A stretch of 6,744 nt of DNA, taken from Hyphomicrobiales bacterium. GTDB lineage: Bacteria; Pseudomonadota; Alphaproteobacteria; Rhizobiales; GCA-2746425. Under the pieces are notes generated by a model. That model was not told where the DNA came from, made no database searches, and worked only from the letters and a program-made list of their open reading frames with translations. Shown here one piece after another: positions 1-5,904 of the stretch. Each line of letters starts with the position of its first letter. Within the stretch, counting starts at the first letter, position 1. The translations under genes were made by a program, and so were the position numbers. The stretch spans positions 13,927 through 20,670 of the forward strand of contig NVXB01000030.1 of assembly GCA_002746425.1 (NCBI GenBank), written 5' to 3'.

Positions 1-138
1 GTTGGCCTGCCTGCCCGCGATAATGAAAACCCGCAATTCTGTGATGCATGCTTCACCGGTGATTATCCGACACAATTAACGGACAAAGAAAACACCCGTG
101 CCAGCACCCAAATTGCAACATTGGCGGAGGCCAGCTGA
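1..138 (+). CDS. purF: Amidophosphoribosyltransferase, C-terminal end (partial)
   Basis: This is the last 45 codons of a gene entering from the left edge, in frame 1, ending in TGA at 136-138. The C-terminal peptide contains FCDACFTGDYPT followed by LTDKE, the strongly conserved tail of PurF, glutamine phosphoribosylpyrophosphate amidotransferase. The enzyme makes 5-phosphoribosylamine from PRPP and glutamine, the first committed step of purine synthesis, in the cytoplasm. In the Bacillus-type enzyme, cysteines in this tail help bind an Fe-S cluster; two cysteines (CDAC) are visible here, but the other ligands lie outside the window, so a cluster cannot be claimed. The stop overlaps the next start by one base (TGATG), so the downstream SDR gene is probably in the same operon. 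The catalytic domains are not visible; identity rests on the conserved tail. Confidence 0.93.
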   Translation, partial: VGLPARDNENPQFCDACFTGDYPTQLTDKENTRASTQIATLAEAS

Positions 139-884
139 TGAGCGACAAACCACTTGATGGCAAGGTCATGGTTGTTACCGGTGCCTCGCGCGGTATCGGC
201 TACTGTACCGCCCTGCAACTGGCAGAAAAAGGCGCGCATATCATTGCAGTTGCCCGTACCGTTGGCGGCCTGGAAGATTTGGATGATGCCATCAAAAACA
301 TCGGCGGCAACACTACGCTGGTGCCGTTGGATGTGAAAGATGGCGATGGTATTGACCGCCTTGGCGCTGCCATTTACGAGCGCTGGAGCAAACTTGATGG
401 TTTCGTCGGTAATGGCGGCATGCTTGGGCCTACCACACCGCTTGCCCACGTCAAACCAAAGGAATGGGATGATGTGATGGCGGTAAATGTTACCGCAAAC
501 TGGCGTATGATCCGCTCTTTCGACCCTATTTTGCGCCAAGCTGACGCGGCACGTGTTTTGCTGGTGTCTTCTGGTGCTGCTTGGAAATGCAAGCCTTATT
601 GGGGCCCCTACTCCATATCCAAAGCCGCCGTGGAAGCGCTGGCCAAAACCTATGCGGAAGAAACTCGGCAGACCAAAATATTGGTCAATGCGCTTAACCC
701 TGGTGCCACTAGAACTGCCATGCGGGCGAAGGCCATGCCCGGCGAAAACCCGGATGATCTACCAAGTGCTGCAAGCGCAGCAAGTGTTATTGTGGGTGCA
801 ATGCTGCCCGACTATACCGACAGCGGCAAGCTGATCGATATACCCGACAACAAAACCTATGATTTGTTGCCGGGATACCAATAA
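138..884 (+). CDS. Short-chain dehydrogenase/reductase (SDR) family oxidoreductase
   Basis: This is a 248-residue classical SDR, a soluble Rossmann-fold NAD(P)(H)-dependent oxidoreductase. Visible motifs are the cofactor loop TGASRGIG (residues 14-21), Asp65 of the DV pair that contacts the adenine ring, the structural/catalytic Asn117, Ser145, and the YSISK active site with Tyr158 and Lys162. The usual NNAG motif reads GNGG (about residues 91-94), a mild deviation. Arg40 at the end of the second beta strand suggests NADP(H), which is inference. The substrate is unknown. The start is well supported: ATG overlaps the purF stop by one base and is preceded by GGAGG at 126-130 with a 7-base spacer, indicating translational coupling. 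Association with purF recurs in rhizobial genomes as I recall, but no purine role is established. The last 12 residues (from DNKTYDLL to the end) are encoded by the first copy of the 41-bp repeat array, so this tail may be a late addition or replacement. Confidence 0.94.
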   Translation: MSDKPLDGKVMVVTGASRGIGYCTALQLAEKGAHIIAVARTVGGLEDLDDAIKNIGGNTTLVPLDVKDGDGIDRLGAAIYERWSKLDGFVGNGGMLGPTTPLAHVKPKEWDDVMAVNVTANWRMIRSFDPILRQADAARVLLVSSGAAWKCKPYWGPYSISKAAVEALAKTYAEETRQTKILVNALNPGATRTAMRAKAMPGENPDDLPSAASAASVIVGAMLPDYTDSGKLIDIPDNKTYDLLPGYQ

Positions 885-1009
885 TAGGCAACAAAACATA
901 TGATTTGTTGCCGGGATACCAATAATAGGCAACAAAACATACGATCTGTTGCCGAGATACTGATAACTGGCAACAAATCATAGGTTTTGTTGCCAGGATA
1001 CCATTAACA
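846..1009. repeat. Array of four 41-bp palindrome-bearing tandem repeats
   Basis: Four contiguous 41-bp units occupy 846-886, 887-927, 928-968 and 969-1009. Each starts with a 26-bp near-palindrome of the form GGCAACAAA-n8-TTTGTTGCC and ends with a 15-bp tail close to GGGATACCAATAATA. Copies 1 and 2 match at 39 of 41 positions and copies 2 and 3 at 34 of 41; copy 4 keeps the arms and a shortened-looking tail (AGGATACCATTAACA) but its central 8 bases are reverse-complemented relative to copy 1. Copy 1 lies inside the SDR gene and carries its stop codon; because 41 is not a multiple of three, later copies are out of frame. The array sits between the convergent SDR and der genes. Each unit could form a hairpin on either strand, so it may act as a bidirectional transcription end or mRNA 3'-end protector, but there is no T-run typical of an intrinsic terminator. 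No transposase or CRISPR-like unique spacers are present. Confidence 0.95.
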
Positions 1010-1021
1010 GTCTAACCAGCT

Positions 1022-2413
1022 CTAATTATTACGCTTTTTCTTAGTCTCATAGGGGTTTTCCCCTTTGCGCAGCACCAGCCTTATGGGCGTTCCATCCAGC
1101 TTAAAATCTTCGCGCAATGAATTGACCAGATAACGCTTATACGCCGTTGGCAACGCATCTGGGCGTGAGCACGAGATGAAAAATGTCGGCGGGCGGGTTT
1201 TGATCTGCGTCATATAACGCAGACGAATGCGCCGGCCTGCCGTTGCGGGTGGTGGATGGTGGTTCAAAATGCCATCGAGCCACTTATTAAGCCGGGCGGT
1301 AGAAATACGGGCATTCCAAGTGTCATAGGTCTTGTAAACCGCCTTCATCAGCGCTTCAATGCCGCTACCGGCAAGACCAGAGATTGGCACCACAGACATG
1401 CCGCGCAATTGCGGCAACAAGCGTGTGGCCTTCTCGCGCAAGACCTTCAGGGTCTCGCCGTGGTCCTCGACCAAATCCCATTTATTAAGAGCGACGACAC
1501 AGGCGCGCCCTTCGCGTTCGATCAAATCTGCAATCTGCAAATCCTGTTTTTCAAACGGAATGGTAGCATCGATCATCACCACAACAAGCTCGGCAAATTG
1601 CACTGCGCGCAGCGTATCGACAACCGACATGCGTTCCAACTTGTTTTGCACCTTGGCCTTGCGGCGCATACCAGCGGTATCAAACAGTTTGATCTTCTTG
1701 TCGTTCCATTCCCAATCAACGGAAATCGTATCGCGGGTAATCCCGGCCTCTGGCCCGGTTAGCAAACGATCCTGACCCAAAAGGTGGTTGATAAAGGTGG
1801 ATTTTCCAACATTGGGACGGCCAACAATAGCCATCTGCAACGGACCACGCTTTTTGGGCGCTTCGTCATCGTCACTGACAAGCTCTTCATGATCAAACTC
1901 TTCAATCGGGTTGACCCGGTCGCTCTCAGCAATCTCGCGAATGGCATCATACAGATCGAATATGCCCTCGCCATGCTCGGCAGAGATGGCCACAGGATCG
2001 CCAAAGCCAAGCGAGAATGCTTCGTAGTAACCCGCCTCTGCTTTCTTGCCCTCAGCCTTATTGGCCACAAGAATGATTGGCTTGTCGCTGGTGCGCAGCA
2101 TACTTGCAAAGTGTTTGTCGGCAGGCACAATACCACTGCGAGAATCTATCACGAACAAGCTGATATCAGCTTCCTCAATGGCAGCTTCTGTCTGGGCGCG
2201 CATACGCCCCTCAAGGCTGTCAGGATCAGATTCTTCAAGACCGGCGGTATCAATGATGTTGAAGGTCATATCGGCGATTTTGCCGACCCCCCAACGCCTA
2301 TCGCGTGTCACGCCAGGTGTATCGTCGACCAGCGCAACGCGCTTGCCAACCAAACGGTTAAACAAAGTGGACTTGCCCACATTAGGGCGACCAATAATAG
2401 CCAAAGTCAGCAT
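1022..2413 (-). CDS. der: Ribosome biogenesis GTPase Der (EngA)
   Basis: This is a complete 463-residue Der/EngA, an essential GTPase with two tandem G domains that acts in late assembly of the 50S ribosomal subunit. G domain 1 shows the P-loop GRPNVGKS (8-15), TPGVTRD (32-38), DTAG (55-58), NKAE (118-121) and SAE (144-146). An acidic linker (about 171-188) leads to G domain 2 with GRPNVGKS (198-205), GITRD (224-228), DTAG (245-248), NKWD (310-313) and SGLAG (345-349). The KH-like domain that follows (about 365-455) ends in a lysine-rich tail. The length is normal for the family. The ATG is the only reasonable start because an in-frame TGA lies five codons upstream; no strong Shine-Dalgarno is visible before it. 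It follows bamB on the same strand after a 157-base gap with no clear terminator or promoter, and it converges on the SDR gene. Confidence 0.98.
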   Translation of the reverse strand: MLTLAIIGRPNVGKSTLFNRLVGKRVALVDDTPGVTRDRRWGVGKIADMTFNIIDTAGLEESDPDSLEGRMRAQTEAAIEEADISLFVIDSRSGIVPADKHFASMLRTSDKPIILVANKAEGKKAEAGYYEAFSLGFGDPVAISAEHGEGIFDLYDAIREIAESDRVNPIEEFDHEELVSDDDEAPKKRGPLQMAIVGRPNVGKSTFINHLLGQDRLLTGPEAGITRDTISVDWEWNDKKIKLFDTAGMRRKAKVQNKLERMSVVDTLRAVQFAELVVVMIDATIPFEKQDLQIADLIEREGRACVVALNKWDLVEDHGETLKVLREKATRLLPQLRGMSVVPISGLAGSGIEALMKAVYKTYDTWNARISTARLNKWLDGILNHHPPPATAGRRIRLRYMTQIKTRPPTFFISCSRPDALPTAYKRYLVNSLREDFKLDGTPIRLVLRKGENPYETKKKRNN

Positions 2414-2570
2414 GGATAAAGCAATTCAGTTTCTAGGGGCAAGAGTGCCCGGCAGATGAGTGTGATCCCGCAGGATACAGACCACCTACACTATTTGAGT
2501 ATGATGTGCACCCCAATCTCAAAAACAGATTCGAGAATGGTGTAGCGCGCCAGATTTGTGAAAACGAGCC

Positions 2571-3968
2571 TTAGTTAAACGCCACCATTGTGCCATCGCC
2601 GGTCAATACCAGCATACGGCCACCAACTGCAATCGGTTTTAGATAAGACTTTTTGCCAAATTTACGAGCGCCCAGATATTGGCCACTTGTTGCATCGACC
2701 GATGCCAGCTCGCCCTCATTGGAAACGGCAAAGATCGTGCCATTGGCAAGAACAGGCCCAGCCCAGCGTGTACGCGTACGTTTTTTGCGCACAACAGGCA
2801 ATTCAGTCACCCAAATGGCCTCACCAGAAGTGCGGTCCAGAGCAACGATACGGTCGTTAAGATCCAGCAGGAAGACGGCGTTGCCCGAAACAATGGGCGT
2901 TTGGCTGGAACCAACATTACGCTCCCAAAGCCGCTCACCAGATTTCAGATCAACCGAGATTGTACGCCCGGCGACGCCTGTCGCAAACACCACGCCGCCA
3001 GCAATAACCGGAGAACCAGATACATCTGTCAGCCCAGATACGGCAAGATTTCGGCTGGCGCGAACCACCGCATCAACCCATTTGGGATCGCCGGTATTCA
3101 CATCAAACGCAATGATTTCGCCCGATGATGTGGGCACGACAACCGTTGAGCCAGATACGGCAGCACTGGAAGCTGCCAACAGACCAGCGGTTTCTGGAAT
3201 GCCGCTATAGCTCCACAAAACGGTGCCATCGGCGGCGGACAAAGCTACGATTTCATTGCTGGTGGTCACCACAAAGACGCGGCCATCAGCATAGGTTGGC
3301 GCACTGCGTGCAGGCTCACCTAGATCATGACGCCACACTTCAAGGCCCGTGCCACCAACAAGCCCTACAACTTCGCTATAACCGGTCGCAGCATAAACAA
3401 AGCCGCCGCCAGAGGCGATACCACCGCCCGGTGCTGCTTGTTTTTCATCTTCTGGTTTGAGAGATACCCGCCATAAACGACCACCGCCCGCAAGCGACGA
3501 CGCTGTTACATTGCCTTTTGGATCGTAAACATAAACCCGGCCCTGCTCGACAACAGGCCCGGCAGCAACGCGAATACCGCGGCGGCCAGCCTTTTCTGCC
3601 ATAACAGAGGACCAGACTTTGCCAGTACCACCACCAGCGAGTGCAACATTGCCCGGATTATTGCCAGCATTGCCCGATGGATTGTTCCAATTGGCCAATG
3701 GTGTTGCAGGTCCAAGCGTCACAAACCTTGAGGCATCAGTTGTCAGCGGATCACTTGTCGGAATAGCTTGGCGGCGCAAGCCAGGAAGAACGGCTTCTTC
3801 CTCGGCAAACGGATTCATGCTTTTCACGCCATCGGCGAGCACATCAATGCCTGCACAGCCGCCAAGGGTGGACAAAACGGCCCCGATCAAGGCAAAGCCC
3901 AAAATGGAGCTACCGGAACCCGACAAACGGGCTGAAACAACTTTGTAATCCAAAAAATTTGGTCTCAT
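2571..3968 (-). CDS. bamB: Outer membrane protein assembly factor BamB (PQQ-type beta-propeller lipoprotein)
   Basis: This 465-residue protein has a lipoprotein signal: a basic N-region, a hydrophobic stretch at about 21-35, and the lipobox LGGC with the acylated Cys38, which places it in the envelope. Family knowledge puts BamB on the periplasmic face of the outer membrane, where it helps the BAM complex fold beta-barrel proteins. A linker rich in Gly, Asn and Ala (about 90-117) precedes repeated beta-propeller blades of the PQQ/quinoprotein type, each with a pattern like 'ALxxxxGxxxW': VALSAADGTVLW (241-252), IIAFDVNTGDPKW (285-297), ISVDLKSGERLW (337-348), IVALDRTSGEAIW (374-386) and LASVDATSGQ (421-430). 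It is not a dehydrogenase: the repeat is structural. Gene order (YfgM-like, BamB, Der) supports BamB over other PQQ-repeat proteins. The start at 3968 is needed to supply the signal peptide; its ribosome binding site is weak. Confidence 0.93.
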   Translation of the reverse strand: MRPNFLDYKVVSARLSGSGSSILGFALIGAVLSTLGGCAGIDVLADGVKSMNPFAEEEAVLPGLRRQAIPTSDPLTTDASRFVTLGPATPLANWNNPSGNAGNNPGNVALAGGGTGKVWSSVMAEKAGRRGIRVAAGPVVEQGRVYVYDPKGNVTASSLAGGGRLWRVSLKPEDEKQAAPGGGIASGGGFVYAATGYSEVVGLVGGTGLEVWRHDLGEPARSAPTYADGRVFVVTTSNEIVALSAADGTVLWSYSGIPETAGLLAASSAAVSGSTVVVPTSSGEIIAFDVNTGDPKWVDAVVRASRNLAVSGLTDVSGSPVIAGGVVFATGVAGRTISVDLKSGERLWERNVGSSQTPIVSGNAVFLLDLNDRIVALDRTSGEAIWVTELPVVRKKRTRTRWAGPVLANGTIFAVSNEGELASVDATSGQYLGARKFGKKSYLKPIAVGGRMLVLTGDGTMVAFN

Positions 3969-4002
3969 AGAACTGCTTTCAATTTCCGGTCGTAAATTTC
4001 CC

Positions 4003-4032
4003 GGTCATTTGCTCAAGTGGTCATTTGCTCAA
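4003..4032. repeat. Pair of 14-bp direct repeats between yfgM-like gene and bamB
   Basis: GGTCATTTGCTCAA occurs at 4003-4016 and again, perfectly, at 4019-4032, a 16-base period with a 2-base spacer. It lies in the 109-base gap between the YfgM-like stop and the bamB start, about 35-65 bases upstream of the bamB ATG. It could be a small slippage duplication or a paired protein-binding site; nothing in the sequence decides. Confidence 0.7.
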
Positions 4033-4077
4033 TTGTTCAACCGCGATTAGCCAGTGACCACGCAACGTAGCGGTTTG

Positions 4078-4728
4078 CTACGAGGCGCTATCTACCAGCG
4101 TTTTCAAAATACGCGCCCGCGAGCGCACACCCTGCTGCGATTCTGCATCATCCAGTATCAAATCCAATGTAGATGTGGCCGTTTCAAGGTCGCCCACACG
4201 ATAAGCTGTCAGCGCGATATATTCACGTGCACTATGACGCCACTGGCTGTTTGGATTTGCCAAAACCGCCAGGCGTTTCTGCACATCTTCCAACGTGCCG
4301 GTATCGACCAGCAGCAAGGAAGCACGCAGCGTGGCCAAGGCCTTCAGCTCTGTGCTTTTGGTTGTGCTGGCAATCTTGTCAAAGGCCGCAATCGCGCCTT
4401 CCACATTGCCTTGCGCCGCAAGCTCTGTTCCCATCCGGAAACGTGCCAGTGCGGCATAACCAACATGATCGGCATCAGCGATGCTTTGAAACGCTTTAAG
4501 CGCCTCACCATCTTCGCCGTCTTCCGCCAATTGCAAGGCGTTCATATAGGCATCGCCAGCGCTTTGCGCGGCCTGGTTTTGAAAATAGCTCCAGCCACGA
4601 TAACCAGCCGTTGCCACCACAATGGCAAGGGCGATGATTATGATGAACAGGCCAAACCGATCCCACAAATTTTTGAGATACTCACCACGGAGGTCTTCAT
4701 CGACTTCTCTTGAAAACTGATCTGACAT
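4078..4728 (-). CDS. yfgM: YfgM-like tetratricopeptide-repeat membrane protein
   Basis: This is a 216-residue single-pass membrane protein. A short charged cytoplasmic N-terminus (residues 1-24) is followed by one transmembrane helix (about 26-43, FGLFIIIIALAIVVATAG) and a helical C-terminal region of TPR-like repeats (for example SAGDAYMNALQLAEDGE at 56-72, GYAALARFRMGTELAAQGNVEGA around 90-112, and AREYIALTAYRVGDLETA around 167-184). The layout and the WSYFQ...A..AY.NAL pattern after the helix match E. coli YfgM, which associates with the SecYEG translocon and periplasmic chaperones; that function is transferred by family and gene order only. The chosen start is the ATG at 4726-4728, preceded by AAGG with a 6-base spacer. 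An in-frame ATG 21 codons upstream would add a segment before the charged N-terminus and lacks support. It is the first gene of the probable yfgM-bamB-der operon. Confidence 0.88.
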   Translation of the reverse strand: MSDQFSREVDEDLRGEYLKNLWDRFGLFIIIIALAIVVATAGYRGWSYFQNQAAQSAGDAYMNALQLAEDGEDGEALKAFQSIADADHVGYAALARFRMGTELAAQGNVEGAIAAFDKIASTTKSTELKALATLRASLLLVDTGTLEDVQKRLAVLANPNSQWRHSAREYIALTAYRVGDLETATSTLDLILDDAESQQGVRSRARILKTLVDSAS

Positions 4729-4766
4729 GTTTTGCCTTGTAATCCTGCCGTTTAAACAAACAAATT

Positions 4767-4804
4767 GGTTGTGGAAGACAGCAGCAACCACAACCCAATA
4801 TTGG
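4767..4804 (-). promoter_or_regulatory. Leader hairpin and palindrome upstream of yfgM-bamB-der
   Basis: GGTTGTGG (4767-4774) and CCACAACC (4788-4795) form a perfect 8-bp inverted repeat with a 13-base loop. It abuts a perfect 10-bp palindrome, CCAATATTGG, at 4795-4804. If transcription begins at the candidate promoter just upstream, the hairpin lies in the leader RNA about 40 bases before the start codon. There is no T-run, so it is not an obvious terminator; the palindrome could instead be an operator overlapping the transcription start. Confidence 0.4.
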
Positions 4805-4809
4805 CGCGG

Positions 4810-4838
4810 ACAATATCCCCTGTCCCGCCGTTAGGCAA
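4810..4838 (-). promoter_or_regulatory. Candidate promoter of the yfgM-bamB-der operon
   Basis: On the minus strand, TTGCCT (4833-4838) and TATTGT (4810-4815) are spaced by 17 bases. Each matches 4 of 6 positions of the sigma-70 consensus. The predicted start would be near 4803, giving a leader of about 75 bases. This is a pattern match only; alphaproteobacterial promoters are often poorly conserved. Confidence 0.3.
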
Positions 4839-4954
4839 TGCGCAAAACCAGCGTCGAACCCACTTAATTTGGCTGAAATTGAAGTCTTTGGCTCTGATTA
4901 CTTGAATCTGGCGAAATTTAGGCCGGTTCTCAGCTCATTTCACACGGTTTTTGA

Positions 4955-5569
4955 TCAGAAAAACAGCGGGACGCCAATTAACCACTCATGCAGAAAGGTT
5001 ATGAAAACCGTCCACACGCCTGTACCAACGATAATTGCGATCAAATCATTGCGCATTGGCCCTGCGGCATAGACCTTGCCCTCGGCCCGATCTCTTTTGC
5101 GCGCGGCAATAAAGGCCATCACTGCCCATATCAGAAAAGCGCCAAACAAAATCATTTCAGCCAGCATGCCATTGATCAGCAAATGCCCAATGGCCCAGAT
5201 TTTTATGCTGATCAGCATTGGGTGTTTGAGAGCGGCTTTTATACGGCCCGCTGGTAGATAGGCAGCAGCCAAAAAAATGAAGGCAAACAGCATAAAGGTT
5301 GCGGCAACATGCAAGAATGCAAAGGGCGGCACCCACACCACATTTGGTGCCTGCCGAGCCTCACCAAAACCCCAAATGATGAGGCCCAAGCCCGCCAGCG
5401 AGATGACCGAATAAAGCCCGCGCCAACCCATGACGCCAAAGCGCTTGATCAGATTCTCACGCAAATCAGGAAAGAACACGCGCGCAAAGTGCGTGCTAAA
5501 AAACAAAACCATTCCACCAATTAGAATGCTCACAATCAGTACCTCTCCACTGGAAATGATTTCCGACAT
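4955..5569 (-). CDS. NnrU family integral membrane protein
   Basis: This is a 204-residue polytopic membrane protein from the ATG at 5567-5569. Hydrophobic segments lie at about residues 9-26, 51-69, 83-104, 120-155 (probably two helices) and 174-196. Signature features of the NnrU family are the early histidine in STHFAR (H27), WRGLYSVISLAGL (49-61), the FLHVA histidine (H87), KHPM (115-118), GHLLINGM (128-135) and a late histidine (H194). NnrU was first described near nitrite and nitric oxide reductase genes in denitrifiers, but most alphaproteobacterial members sit outside denitrification loci, as here, and their activity is unknown. An in-frame TTG at 5597-5599 would add ten residues; it overlaps the start region predicted by a perfect TATAAT at 5605-5610, so the ATG is preferred. 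No good Shine-Dalgarno is seen for either. The gene points the same way as yfgM but is 226 bases upstream of it. Confidence 0.9.
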   Translation of the reverse strand: MSEIISSGEVLIVSILIGGMVLFFSTHFARVFFPDLRENLIKRFGVMGWRGLYSVISLAGLGLIIWGFGEARQAPNVVWVPPFAFLHVAATFMLFAFIFLAAAYLPAGRIKAALKHPMLISIKIWAIGHLLINGMLAEMILFGAFLIWAVMAFIAARKRDRAEGKVYAAGPMRNDLIAIIVGTGVWTVFITFLHEWLIGVPLFF

Positions 5570-5604
5570 TAAAATGCCGGGCCCGGAAATCAAAACCAAC
5601 TGCC

Positions 5605-5635
5605 ATTATAGATAATTATTGGGAACCCTTAGCAA
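5605..5635 (-). promoter_or_regulatory. Candidate promoter of the NnrU family gene
   Basis: The minus strand carries a perfect TATAAT at 5605-5610. The best upstream -35 is TTGCTA at 5630-5635, with a long 19-base spacer. The predicted transcript would start near 5598, leaving about 28 bases before the ATG at 5569. The -10 is convincing, the -35 is not. Confidence 0.35.
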
Positions 5636-5746
5636 ATATTGGCGGTTTTACAAATCAATTGCTTTGGGAATTTGAGTGTCTTTGTGAGCAGATCGACCTT
5701 ATCTCCTTAGGGTGGCCCCATAATATTCAAGCATCGCCCCTCCACC

Positions 5747-5852
5747 TCGTCATGCCAAGACTTGATCTTGGTATCCAGACAAACGGTTGCCCGGGATACC
5801 GAGGCATAACGGCAGCGCTGCTGGATCCCAAGATCAAGTCTTGGGATGACGA
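5747..5852. repeat. Long palindromic intergenic repeat element (REP/RPE-like)
   Basis: The arms at 5747-5778 and 5821-5852 are reverse complements at 30 of 32 positions, separated by a 42-base loop. Each arm also contains its own small hairpin: CCAAGA-CTTGA-TCTTGG on the left, and CCCAAGA-TCAAG-TCTTGGG on the right. The outer ends carry TCGTCAT / ATGACGA. Arms of this type, with a GTCAT end and a GGATC(C)-like inner edge, belong to the palindromic intergenic repeats that are abundant in alphaproteobacterial genomes; this is recalled knowledge, not a search result. No transposase or target-site duplication was found. The element could fold into a strong structure in RNA reading into the DksA-like gene, or be a non-autonomous mobile remnant. 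Confidence 0.9.
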
Positions 5853-5904
5853 ACGTTAGGCTACTCGGTGATGTGCGCTGGTTGCTGAAGATGCCCTAGA
5901 CGTC

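Larger units (their letters stand above)
5570..5904. other. Divergent intergenic region between NnrU-family and DksA-like genes
   Basis: These 335 bases hold the NnrU-side promoter candidate, about 110 bases of unremarkable AT-richer sequence (5636-5746), and the long inverted-repeat element at 5747-5852. The 52 bases from 5853 to the DksA-like start show no clear promoter or Shine-Dalgarno. A 66-codon open frame over 5659-5859 is mostly a translation of the repeat element and is not called as a gene. Confidence 0.8.

Noticed and set aside
787..981. Minus-strand open frame of 64 codons over the SDR end and the repeat array.
   Set aside because: It is a shadow of the SDR gene and of the repeat; the low-complexity peptide follows from the tandem units, and no family is recognisable.
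887..994. Intrinsic terminators formed by the repeat hairpins.
   Set aside because: The stems are AT-rich in the middle and are not followed by a T-run on either strand; a weaker transcript-end role is kept only as a hypothesis.
846..1009. CRISPR-like array.
   Set aside because: The units are contiguous and repeated over their full 41 bp, with no unique spacers; there are only four copies and no cas genes.
1784..2419. Long + strand open frame (211 codons) opposite der.
   Set aside because: It is antisense to the conserved GTPase motifs of der and its protein shows no recognisable domain.
2414..2570. Internal promoter or terminator in the 157-base bamB-der gap.
   Set aside because: No -35/-10 pair with acceptable spacing and no stem with a T-run was found on the minus strand.
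4054..4713. Long + strand open frame (219 codons) opposite the YfgM-like gene.
   Set aside because: It is antisense to a protein with a clear membrane helix and TPR-like repeats; no domain or ribosome binding site supports the + strand frame.
5659..5859. A 66-codon open frame on the + strand over the inverted-repeat element, with a peptide containing MPRLDLGIQ.
   Set aside because: Most of it is the translated palindromic element. Peptides of this kind are recurrent artefacts of such repeats in alphaproteobacteria, and no ribosome binding site precedes it.
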